From a bacterium (GTDB taxonomy: Bacteria; Bacteroidota; Bacteroidia; NS11-12g; UBA9320): a DNA stretch of 41,162 bases. A model generated the notes under the pieces. That model did not search any database, had not been told where the DNA came from, and saw only the letters and a program-made list of their open reading frames with translations. The stretch lies in NCBI GenBank assembly GCA_018223105.1, contig JAAEYY010000029.1, positions 1 to 41,162 on the forward strand, read 5' to 3'. The position numbers were made by a program, and so were the translations under genes. This document shows positions 24,878-33,002 of this stretch, piece after piece; the stretch's first letter is position 1, and each line of letters opens with the position of its first letter.

Positions 24878-26659
24878 GTGATTCGATTTATAAGTTCAAT
24901 TCTGCTACTTTTCCTTTGCTCAATTGCATCATTTGCGCAAAACGACCCTTATCAAAAATTAGGTGATTCCCTTTTAAATGAAGAGGATTTCGACCATATG
25001 CTGGAGGTATTCGAAGGCAAACTGAAGTCAAATCCCAAGGATGCATACCTTTTAAGATGGGTTGGAATATCTTACTTCAGTTTAGGAAACATTGATACCG
25101 CGGAATTCATTTATAAAGAGGCAATTTCAAGAGATAGCAATTGTACTAAATGCATGCTGAGTTTAGCTCAGGTTTATGCCTCCCGTCGTCAGACTTCCAA
25201 GGCCGTCAATCTCGTGAACGAAGCATTAAAAAAGAATCCTAAAGACGCCAGTCTTTACCGTTACAGGGCCAGTCTACGGCAAAATAACGGCGACAATTAC
25301 GGTGCTACTATGGATTATGACAAAGCCATTGAACTGGACCCTAATAATGCTGAATACTATTTCCTTAGAGGATTGTTTAAGATCGAAAGAGGGTTTCGCT
25401 TTAGTGGTTTGAATGATTTAGACAAAGCCATTGAACTCGCCCCAAACCGATACTATTTTGTATTTCAACGTTCCATGCTGCACTACGATGAGTATCGCTA
25501 CGAAGCAGCCCTCAAAGATGCGAATAGAGCCATAGCAATAGACTCAACCAAAGCAGATGTACACAGCGGAAAAGGTGTGATTCTGCATGCCATGGGCGAA
25601 AATGAAGCAGCACTTGATGCATTTAAGAAAGCTACGGAGATAGACAAGGACGGTTACTACCCCTATCTTAAAAGTGCAGACATCTACTATCAGCTGGAGA
25701 ACATGGAAGGTTCTTGCAAGAGCTTATTTGAAGTAAAAAGGCTGATCAACGAAGGGAAAGTAGCGGATCCTGCAGTAAACAAACAAGTTAGCGATGCACT
25801 CTTCGACTTCTGTGATTCTTCTGATGCCGGTTATTACTATCAAAGAGGGATTTCAAAGTACAATTTAGATCAGTATGAAGCTGCGATTAAAATTTATGAT
25901 AGAGGTCTAGAACGCTTCCCAAGTCACCCTCTACTGCTTCAATTCAAAGCCAACTCCATGCTGGCATTGGGGAAGTATGACGAAGCAAGATCGCTGTATT
26001 TAGAGATACTAAATAATCGCGAAGCACTGAGAAACTCAATATTAAAAGCGAGGCGATTTAAAGGTTATTCAGAAGCGGATAAGTTAACCTATTACCGAGG
26101 TTCTATTGCAGGAATGCATATGTCTGTTGCTGAAACTTATTTATACCAAGATGATGTGAAGGAAGCCGTACAATATTCAGATTCATCGGTTCAATCTGCA
26201 CCCGTAAATCAAGATTATGATCGCTCGGGTCACTTAGCAGTTCAAGGTGCAGCCTACATCGCCGCAGGCCAATACGACAAAGCTTTGGAAAGTCTAAACA
26301 AAGCGAATGAAATAAACTCAAATTTTGCGATGGTCTATAACCTACTTGCAATTGCTTATGTAGGCAAAACTTCTAGTATAAAATTCGAAGAAATTCACTT
26401 TTACAGGAATGCCGAGGATGAATTTATAATTGATTGGAAATTATCTAGCAAAGATGAACTCATTCCCAACGACGAGAACTTGAGTAAGGCCTATGATATG
26501 TTGAGAAGATCAATTTCCATCAGCCCTACATTCCCACAGGGATACTATTTACGAGCATCTTTAGATAAGTTGAGTGGAAGAAATTACTGTCCGGAATTTG
26601 AACGGGCTAAATCTTATGATTATCCGGTATCGAGATACTGGATCAACGACTGTAAATAA
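24878..26659 (+). CDS. Secreted tetratricopeptide-repeat protein
   Basis: 593 residues from a GTG start six bases after the preceding stop. A signal peptide (FISSILLLFLCSIASFAQ) precedes at least nine helical TPR units, for example AYLLRWVGISYFSLGNIDTA, ASLYRYRASLRQNNGDNYGA, AEYYFLRGLFKIERG, ADVHSGKGVILHAMGENEAA, and AMVYNLLAIAYVGKT. Such proteins act as periplasmic scaffolds. No enzymatic domain is seen. The C-terminal about 90 residues form a further helical block with two cysteines (NYCPEF, NDCK). The partner may be the lipoprotein encoded just upstream. Confidence 0.85.
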   Translation: MIRFISSILLLFLCSIASFAQNDPYQKLGDSLLNEEDFDHMLEVFEGKLKSNPKDAYLLRWVGISYFSLGNIDTAEFIYKEAISRDSNCTKCMLSLAQVYASRRQTSKAVNLVNEALKKNPKDASLYRYRASLRQNNGDNYGATMDYDKAIELDPNNAEYYFLRGLFKIERGFRFSGLNDLDKAIELAPNRYYFVFQRSMLHYDEYRYEAALKDANRAIAIDSTKADVHSGKGVILHAMGENEAALDAFKKATEIDKDGYYPYLKSADIYYQLENMEGSCKSLFEVKRLINEGKVADPAVNKQVSDALFDFCDSSDAGYYYQRGISKYNLDQYEAAIKIYDRGLERFPSHPLLLQFKANSMLALGKYDEARSLYLEILNNREALRNSILKARRFKGYSEADKLTYYRGSIAGMHMSVAETYLYQDDVKEAVQYSDSSVQSAPVNQDYDRSGHLAVQGAAYIAAGQYDKALESLNKANEINSNFAMVYNLLAIAYVGKTSSIKFEEIHFYRNAEDEFIIDWKLSSKDELIPNDENLSKAYDMLRRSISISPTFPQGYYLRASLDKLSGRNYCPEFERAKSYDYPVSRYWINDCK

Positions 26660-26690
26660 AAAAAGAACACCGCCTGCACGGTGTTCTTCG
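26656..26690. terminator. Hairpin after the TPR gene
   Basis: A 10-bp stem (aagaacaccg 26663-26672, cggtgttctt 26679-26688) has a 6-base loop. The plus-strand U-tract is weak. The A-run on the left makes it a better terminator for minus-strand transcripts running past gapA. Confidence 0.65.
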
Positions 26691-26790
26691 CTAACCTGAT
26701 TAACTAAGTCGAGAAAACTCAACTATGGGTCAAATATAGATATTTTAAGATATACGTTGCATTTTTTCGATTTAACGTAAATTACAAGCA

Positions 26791-26822
26791 TAAAAAAAGC
26801 CGGACCCAAGCCCGGCTTTTAC
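26791..26822. terminator. Bidirectional terminator for gapA
   Basis: The stem aaaagccgg (26795-26803) pairs with ccggctttt (26812-26820) around an 8-base loop, with an A-run on the left that gives a U-tract to minus-strand gapA transcripts. Confidence 0.85.
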
Positions 26823-26840
26823 ATCTATAAAATTAAAATT

Positions 26841-27833
<993 letters not shown>

Positions 27834-27859
27834 TTAATTGTGATTTTAAAATTGAGGGG

Positions 27860-27867
27860 CAAATCTA
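27860..27867 (-). promoter_or_regulatory. Candidate -7 element for gapA
   Basis: On the minus strand the octamer is tagatttg, an exact TAnnTTTG match, 36 bases before the gapA ATG, leaving a leader of about 29 bases. No clear -33 box was seen. Confidence 0.45.
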
Positions 27868-28002
27868 ACATTAATAAAAAAAATGTTTGAAAATTATCCA
27901 ATTAATATTTCATTTGCACCCGCAATTCGAAGGAATAGCGACACGTTCTCTTACACAAGGCATAGTTCACAGCCCAAAATGGAGCTATGTACGGTATAAG
28001 AT

Positions 28003-28016
28003 TCCCATGGTTGGGA
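28003..28016. repeat. Left copy of 14-base flanking repeat of the GIY-YIG ORF
   Basis: tcccatggttggga is itself a 5-bp hairpin (tccca/tggga). It recurs with one change at 28347-28360 on the other side of the GIY-YIG gene, in the same orientation. Confidence 0.5.
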
Positions 28017-28046
28017 GTAAAAAAGAGGGCATTAGTAAAATAGATT

Positions 28047-28295
28047 ATGTTCTATGTTTATGTATTAAAAAGTTTAAAAGATGGTTCAACTTACATTGGA
28101 TTTACTCAGGATCTAGAACTTAGGTTAGAGCAGCACAATGCAGGGAAGACCAAATCTATAAAGCACAAAACACCTTTTGAACTTGTTTATTATGAAGTTT
28201 ATTTCGATAAGACAATAGCAAGAAAGCGTGAACTGAAACTTAAAAAGAGTTCTTATGAAAAAGAAAAACTCTTTGAAAGAATTTTCAGTAAATAA
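28047..28295 (+). CDS. Small GIY-YIG nuclease-like protein
   Basis: 82 residues forming a minimal GIY-YIG fold: FYVYVLKSLKDGSTYIGFT gives the two conserved tyrosine-containing strands, LELRLEQHNAGKTKS gives the arginine helix, and KTIARKRELKLKK the third helix with an acidic residue. This matches the UPF0213/YhbQ-like group that is common in this phylum as short stand-alone genes. It sits between gapA and tRNA-Glu and is bounded by two near-identical hairpin repeats. It may be a domesticated endonuclease or a small mobile cassette. Confidence 0.8.
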   Translation: MFYVYVLKSLKDGSTYIGFTQDLELRLEQHNAGKTKSIKHKTPFELVYYEVYFDKTIARKRELKLKKSSYEKEKLFERIFSK

Positions 28296-28305
28296 AGAAA
28301 ATCCA

Positions 28306-28344
28306 CTAGTGGAAGCCCGGGTCAATTATTTGACTTGCCACTAG
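28306..28344. other. Structured hairpin after the GIY-YIG gene
   Basis: Outer arms ctagtgg (28306-28312) and ccactag (28338-28344) enclose inner arms gtcaa (28321-28325) and ttgac (28330-28334) with a tetraloop-size gap. The lack of a U-run argues against a terminator; it could be part of the cassette boundary. Confidence 0.4.
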
Positions 28345-28346
28345 CA

Positions 28347-28360
28347 TCCCATGGCTGGGA
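28347..28360. repeat. Right copy of 14-base flanking repeat of the GIY-YIG ORF
   Basis: tcccatggctggga differs from the left copy at 28003-28016 by one base and lies 23 bases before tRNA-Glu. Confidence 0.5.
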
Positions 28361-28382
28361 GCCGAAATTGAAGGACTAAATT

Positions 28383-28454
28383 GGCCCCTTCGTCTATCGG
28401 CTAGGACGCCAGGTTTTCATCCTGGAAAGAGGGGTTCGATTCCCCTAGGGGCTA
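28383..28454 (+). tRNA. tRNA-Glu (anticodon TTC)
   Basis: A complete cloverleaf can be drawn. The acceptor is ggcccct with aggggct (closed by a G:U pair), followed by a D-arm with gtc...gac and an anticodon stem ccagg/cctgg around loop ttttcat, giving anticodon TTC. The T-arm is agggg-ttcgatt-cccct and the discriminator is A. CCA is not encoded. It is followed by a terminator, after which gene content changes abruptly, so it is a plausible integration target. Confidence 0.95.
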
Positions 28455-28469
28455 CAAACGTTTACGTTT

Positions 28470-28508
28470 AACCCTTGTAGGTCAATGACTTGCAAGGGTT
28501 TTTTTGTT
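28470..28508 (+). terminator. Terminator after tRNA-Glu
   Basis: The arms aacccttg (28470-28477) and caagggtt (28493-28500) are followed by a run of T. A short inner gtca/tgac pairing stabilises the loop. Confidence 0.8.
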
Positions 28509-28607
28509 TTAGGTAAAACATAGGTAAAACGCCCTCAGAAATTCTTTCCACATTCTTGTTAAATTTGTTTTCATTGACCTTTACGAATTAAGTCCAAATT
28601 CGGTGTT

Positions 28608-30764
28608 ATGGAATTACAAGCTCTTTTAGAATCTATAGTCAATCCAGATTTAAGGATAGAGATCGTTGATCATGAATACCCTTCTAACTACTTAAAAGAT
28701 GATTATGGTGAACTTCAGCCCGACTATAGAAATGTTTGGAAAAGTAAATCATGGATAGGCTACATTGGTGATCTGAAGGTTATTCAATATGATGACGAAA
28801 CAGTGAATGACATTTTTTTTCAGAATCTCAGAGCAGACATAGCTAAGCACTTAAGAAATTCTAAGCAATATGTTCTATCAAATGCTCGTAAATCCATAAA
28901 GAATTATTTAACTCAAATCTATAAGTCAGACAAAACAGATAAATTCTATTCTCACGCCTTATTGGGAGATCCCCCGTCAATATGGGTAAACACAAAGTTT
29001 GATTATGATGCTCATTCAGAGTTATCGTTTGACCTTATCCAATCTGAGGCAATTTTTAGCACGTATTTTAAAAATGTCTATGAGCTACTTCAGGAAATTC
29101 TAAAAAAAATAGACTACTATAATCAACATTTAACAACTTCAAAAACTGACATCTTAAACAGTCTTGAAGCGTTAATCCATCCTACATTGACAGTTGAGCC
29201 GTTCGAGTACATCGTTACACAGGCTGATATTGGTAACTACGATGAAACTAGATTAAGTCCATATAGTACCCGAATCCCATTTAAAGAAATAAGGTTCAGA
29301 GCAAAATATAAAGGCGAAACTATTGCTGAAACAAGTAATACGAATGAAGCATATAATAAGAGAATATCAGTTAGATACTTAGAAAAGAAAATAGTTCAAA
29401 TAAATCGAAAATTGCTAAAAATAGCCTCTGAAGAAGATCTGGTGGAAATTTTGAGCTACATAGAAGCAGATATTATCTCAATAAGTAAAGATTCTATCTT
29501 TTTTGAAAATTACAAAACCGCAATTGGCTGGCCTTCTTCTGAAGAACCAACAATAAAAGTTAGCGTAAACATTGACATTGATTATAGTCAATTAGCTGAA
29601 AATACTTGCACACCTGATACACTGAAGTACCTATTAGGTCCTTACTTTGAACAACTAGAGGTATTTCTTAAATCATTAATGGAAACAATTAATGAAAAAG
29701 TAAAAAGAATAAGGCAACTAGCATCTCCAAACGTTCATTCTAATCCTGTAGGTGCGCTATCAAGTCCTGAAATCGATAATTTAGTCAAATCAATCACGGA
29801 CCTTTATATACCTGACATAGCTATAGTTAAAAGCTTAGAGGATATTAACTATCATGGAAAAGTAGATTTACCCACTATGGAAATCTTAGGAGTTGGTGCC
29901 GCAAAGAGTTGGATCAAACAACATCCAGTCTGGATAGGGACAATTACTGGAAGAGTTATTTACAAGAGAATTTCAGGAGGAGACATAGCAAGTCTTAATC
30001 AGGAGTTCTATAACCTTCATAAACCTTACTTTAATGATCAATTCTATAAGGTCAAAGCTATGTTGGAGAAACAAAGCATCAAAAAAGAAAATCTGATCGA
30101 TAGATTAATTTACTGCCAACAAAGCTTCTATAATTCAGAGTATGCTCATGATAATTACGTTGGAGCTGAACCAGAATTTGTCAAAATTTTAGTTAACCCT
30201 AATTATGACTATAAGAAACATCTGGATGTCTTTACAAGTGTAGCTCAAGCTCAGTTTGAACTAAGCGGATATTTTGAATCGTTTCTCCAATTCAGTAAGG
30301 ATCTTTTAAACTACCTTAGATCAATATCAGATAAAACTGAACGAAGATTAGATTCTCCTACTCGGGGCCTGAGAAAAGTATCAGTAAAAGGCGCTTGGTC
30401 GGACTTTGAAGTGCAAAGAGATAGCATTCTAGCTGGTATTGAAGAATTTTTAGTAGAAAAGAGAAAATTCATTGGCCGTGAATATGCAGGGGTTTTATGT
30501 GAACTACTCAATAAAGCCAATAACGAGGTTGTCATACCGTGGAATGGCACAGCTGAAATGCTGAATGCCTTTCTTACAGGCATAAAAGCAAATCCTAACT
30601 TTAAGAAAGGTCAAGTTTGGAATCACTTCAAAGGCAACTTCAAATACAAAGGAAAGCAGGATGTATGGGTGAACACATCTGAAAAGGACCTCAGAAAGAA
30701 CAGTGGTTACGATCCAGACCACCCTCATTTCAAGAAAATAGTAGAATTCGGCAAGAATCTCTAA
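28608..30764 (+). CDS. Protein of three divergent repeats with RteC-like C-terminus
   Basis: 718 residues, no signal peptide. Three divergent repeats of about 175-190 residues cover roughly 1-175, 182-370 and 388-575. Each has a beta-rich first half and ends with a strand plus helix block: IWVNTKFDYDAHSELSFDLI, IKVSVNIDIDYSQLAENTCT, and FVKILVNPNYDYKKHLDVFT, each followed by a YF-containing long helix. The C-terminal domain (about 590-718) contains VIPWNGTAEMLNAFLTGIKANPNF and resembles the C-terminal part of RteC, a regulator of Bacteroides conjugative-transposon excision. That similarity is by eye and tentative. It is the first gene after the tRNA and lies upstream of an excisionase-like gene, the order seen in mobilizable elements of this phylum. 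Cysteines are few and no catalytic motif is recognised. Confidence 0.6.
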   Translation: MELQALLESIVNPDLRIEIVDHEYPSNYLKDDYGELQPDYRNVWKSKSWIGYIGDLKVIQYDDETVNDIFFQNLRADIAKHLRNSKQYVLSNARKSIKNYLTQIYKSDKTDKFYSHALLGDPPSIWVNTKFDYDAHSELSFDLIQSEAIFSTYFKNVYELLQEILKKIDYYNQHLTTSKTDILNSLEALIHPTLTVEPFEYIVTQADIGNYDETRLSPYSTRIPFKEIRFRAKYKGETIAETSNTNEAYNKRISVRYLEKKIVQINRKLLKIASEEDLVEILSYIEADIISISKDSIFFENYKTAIGWPSSEEPTIKVSVNIDIDYSQLAENTCTPDTLKYLLGPYFEQLEVFLKSLMETINEKVKRIRQLASPNVHSNPVGALSSPEIDNLVKSITDLYIPDIAIVKSLEDINYHGKVDLPTMEILGVGAAKSWIKQHPVWIGTITGRVIYKRISGGDIASLNQEFYNLHKPYFNDQFYKVKAMLEKQSIKKENLIDRLIYCQQSFYNSEYAHDNYVGAEPEFVKILVNPNYDYKKHLDVFTSVAQAQFELSGYFESFLQFSKDLLNYLRSISDKTERRLDSPTRGLRKVSVKGAWSDFEVQRDSILAGIEEFLVEKRKFIGREYAGVLCELLNKANNEVVIPWNGTAEMLNAFLTGIKANPNFKKGQVWNHFKGNFKYKGKQDVWVNTSEKDLRKNSGYDPDHPHFKKIVEFGKNL

Positions 30765-30801
30765 TCGACACTTTCATTATACTCGTCATTATAAGTGTCG
30801 A
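30765..30801. repeat. Inverted repeat at the end of the 718-residue gene
   Basis: tcgacactt (30765-30773) pairs with aagtgtcga (30793-30801). The 19-base loop contains tcattata twice. There is no U-run, so it may be a processing or binding structure rather than a simple terminator. Confidence 0.5.
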
Positions 30802-30917
30802 GTGATCCTCAAGTCCGAGAAATGACTTACTTCATCCAATAGACATTTTTATCATATAGACACTCTTTAAGACGTCCATTGATCAGATAATCAATCAGTT
30901 GTGTCTTTGTCCCAAGA

Positions 30918-31211
30918 ATGAAAGCTAAAACCTTTCAATTTTCTAATAAGGGACAAGGTTCCAACTTAGAAAGCCCAGAATTGGGTATGGTCAACAGATA
31001 CCTTACTGCTAAAGAAGCAGCACAGTATCTTAATGTATCACGCAGAACGATTCAGCGAATTGTGGATGCAGGAAAGTGCAAAGCTTATCAAGATGGACGA
31101 CTTCTCCGCTTTAAAAGAGAAGATCTAGATCAGTACATGGAAGTATACTGCGTACCAGCTTATGCAATGGAGAATAAACTTAAGTCTAACCCTTTCAAAT
31201 TAGTTTCATGA
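30918..31211 (+). CDS. Excisionase-like helix-turn-helix protein
   Basis: 97 residues with a winged-helix excisionase (MerR-like) domain at about 26-80: RYLTAKEAAQYLNVSRRTIQRIVDAGKCKAYQDGRLLRFKREDLDQYM. These small proteins bend DNA at att sites or act as transcription factors in mobile elements. A 25-residue polar N-terminus precedes the domain, so Met24 is an alternative start. Its stop overlaps the start of the next gene (ATGA), a sign of translational coupling. Confidence 0.85.
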   Translation: MKAKTFQFSNKGQGSNLESPELGMVNRYLTAKEAAQYLNVSRRTIQRIVDAGKCKAYQDGRLLRFKREDLDQYMEVYCVPAYAMENKLKSNPFKLVS

Positions 31212-31675
31212 AAAATCTTAAAGACATGAACAAACTCGAAAGAGAATCTCTAGACATTCAATTAAAAGAGATTGCATCTTTCTACGGGCCACCTATTGAA
31301 CTTCTTAAAGCTCATCTAGAAACAACCTACCTTTTTAAGGAGAACTTGATAAGGTATGACTTTCTATATCGGTGTGCTTTGAAAGTAAAAAGTGAACCAC
31401 TACTGAACAGCATGGCTCAACGAAGGGATGTTAGCCTGTTGATACAGTTTGGCAGTAAATTTCCATTAGATGAGACTGATGTTAATTATTTCTCTTCTAT
31501 TAACATAGGGTTTACAAGAGGAATGATGAAAAAGCTTGTTGAAATCTCAGAATCAACAAAGGATGAAATGACAACAGGAGAAAAGCACTACAACGAAATC
31601 ATTCCGCTTATAGAGGATTGGAGCTCTGTAAGTATTACTGATGGGAAAGTTACTAGTATAGAGAAAATGCCTTAA
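31208..31675 (+). CDS. Uncharacterised protein coupled to the excisionase-like gene
   Basis: 155 residues, helix-rich and charged, with ATGA coupling to the upstream HTH gene. Segments include LDIQLKEIASFYGPPIELLKAHLETTYLF, DVSLLIQFGSKFPLDETDVNYFSSINIGFTRGMMKKLVEIS and a polar C-terminal region. No membrane helix, signal or known motif is visible. The coupling suggests a partner of the HTH protein, perhaps in the control of excision or replication; this is inference. Confidence 0.6.
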   Translation: MKNLKDMNKLERESLDIQLKEIASFYGPPIELLKAHLETTYLFKENLIRYDFLYRCALKVKSEPLLNSMAQRRDVSLLIQFGSKFPLDETDVNYFSSINIGFTRGMMKKLVEISESTKDEMTTGEKHYNEIIPLIEDWSSVSITDGKVTSIEKMP

Positions 31676-32210
31676 TAACTTCAAATAAGGCTTTTCTTCA
31701 AGGGCAAGCTCTTCATTGATACTACTATGACAAATAGACAAAAAATGAGCTGCTCGAAGCGATCTATAATTTTAACATAATTATAAGTACTAGCGAAGTT
31801 CGATCACTCAACAGTTGAAACTCTAGCAAATGACTTCTTCGGTTGTGATGATTTCGAACAATCAGATATGCTTAAGGAGTATCAGTACTGATGTGCTGAA
31901 TATTTCAGGCACAAAAAGCATATTCAAGAATTAGAGAAACGAAAAGGAAATACATGGAAATAATCAGTGGATGTCCAACGACATTAAATAAAAATGAAAA
32001 ATTACACCTTTTAATACTGGGCATTCTATCTGACTCTAATGAAATGATTATAGTGATGAACAGCATTGAATCAATTTAGTCTCATATGAAATCTGATGGA
32101 ATAGACATAGTAGAATAAATACAGAATCATGCTGTAATCACTTTTTGTAATCCTTTAACATAAGTACAACAATCACTAGCTCCTAAAGGCTAGCGAATAA
32201 TTATAACATA
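31676..32210. other. Gene-poor gap, probably decayed coding sequence
   Basis: No frame stays open for long here. Fragments such as FEQSDMLKEYQY near 31,850-31,890 read like coding remnants interrupted by stops. The one short candidate frame is described separately. A repeated ctagcga-type motif occurs near 31,790 and 32,190. I see no RNA gene. Confidence 0.4.
31954..32079 (+). CDS. Possible 41-residue peptide or gene remnant
   Basis: ATG at 31954 follows an aaagga-like purine stretch at about 12 bases. The frame encodes MEIISGCPTTLNKNEKLHLL and then a hydrophobic stretch ILGILSDSNEMIIVMNSIESI before TAG. It may be the surviving tail of a lost gene or a chance ORF in AT-rich DNA. Confidence 0.25.
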   Translation: MEIISGCPTTLNKNEKLHLLILGILSDSNEMIIVMNSIESI

Positions 32211-32576
32211 ATGAATAAACAAAATAAGAAAGCTGAAATCATCAAGGATGAGTTTTCAGAAGAAGAAAGAAATGAAGAGCTAATTGAAGAACTGTTAGAT
32301 GACTTTAGAGGGTATGATCACATTTTAGAGGAGCATATACGGGAGGATGTTGAGGATGATCCTGAGTATGCCAGAAGATACTGGGGTCGTGCAAGTAGTA
32401 GACTTTTCTATTTAGATGATTACATCAAAGAACTTCAAGCACGGTTTAAGGAAGAGGTTGTGGAAGTGATATGCACTTGTGCTATTGATGGACAAGAGGC
32501 AAAGTTTGATTACTTGGATTTAAAGTTCATCAATCCCGCCAATGCTGAAGAAATCAAGTATAGATTTTTTGAGTAG
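32211..32576 (+). CDS. Acidic uncharacterised protein
   Basis: 121 residues, strongly acidic (DEFSEEERNEELIEELLDDF, EEHIREDVEDDPEYARRYW), with helices at the N-terminus and a short beta part at the end (VVEVICTCAIDGQEAKFDYLDLKFINP). No known family is recognised; the composition could suit a DNA mimic or an accessory regulator, but that is speculation. The gene is followed by a weak GC-rich hairpin (32593-32615). Confidence 0.55.
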   Translation: MNKQNKKAEIIKDEFSEEERNEELIEELLDDFRGYDHILEEHIREDVEDDPEYARRYWGRASSRLFYLDDYIKELQARFKEEVVEVICTCAIDGQEAKFDYLDLKFINPANAEEIKYRFFE

Positions 32577-32592
32577 TAATGAATGAAGTATG

Positions 32593-32618
32593 GAGGGGTT
32601 GCGGTGGGGCCCCTCTTT
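32593..32618 (+). terminator. Weak hairpin after the acidic protein gene
   Basis: The arms gagggg (32593-32598) and cccctc (32610-32615) are followed by ttt. The ggggcccc palindrome overlaps the right arm. Confidence 0.4.
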
Positions 32619-32638
32619 CACAATTAAATCAATATAAC

Positions 32639-32666
32639 TTGTATATACACGTAAATTGTTGTATAT
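32639..32666. promoter_or_regulatory. Direct repeats spaced 20 bp before the second HTH gene
   Basis: ttgtatat occurs at 32639-32646 and 32659-32666, with starts exactly 20 bases apart (two helical turns), ending a few bases before the ATG at 32673. This looks like a binding site for a dimeric regulator covering the start region. Confidence 0.4.
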
Positions 32667-32672
32667 TATAAT

Positions 32673-32942
32673 ATGAACACAAACTCAAGTCCAGCTGACA
32701 GCTTGCTGCACAAATTAGCAGCAGCACTTCATGTATTGATCAACCACAACACACCAGAATGGTTGCGTACTTCTCAAGCCCAAGCCTACTTATCGTGCTC
32801 TAGATCTGTAATAAATAAATTACGAGAATCTAAAATACTACCCTACTACAATCTTGGTGGTATGGTATATTTTAACAGAGAAGAAATTGATAGAATTATT
32901 GAGGATAGTAAAGTTGATAGAAGTAATGCTATCGCGGACTAG
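32673..32942 (+). CDS. Second excisionase-like helix-turn-helix protein
   Basis: 89 residues with an excisionase/MerR-like HTH at about 28-78: EWLRTSQAQAYLSCSRSVINKLRESKILPYYNLGGMVYFNREEIDRII. It differs clearly from the HTH protein encoded at 30,918-31,211, so it is not a recent duplicate. A basic-poor helical N-terminus precedes the HTH. A direct-repeat pair just before the start suggests autoregulation. It is followed after 60 bases by the helicase-like gene. Confidence 0.8.
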   Translation: MNTNSSPADSLLHKLAAALHVLINHNTPEWLRTSQAQAYLSCSRSVINKLRESKILPYYNLGGMVYFNREEIDRIIEDSKVDRSNAIAD

Positions 32943-33002
32943 AGAAAATTTGCATTATAAGGGTATTATAATAGTTAAGTAATAATTTAAATAATAGTAA
33001 AA

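Noticed and set aside
27887..28123. Plus-strand frame overlapping the GIY-YIG gene start
   Set aside because: It overlaps the well-supported GIY-YIG gene in another frame and has no recognisable features.
32667..32672. tataat as a -10 box for the second HTH gene
   Set aside because: It abuts the ATG directly, so it cannot act as a normal promoter for that gene, and the phylum uses a different consensus.
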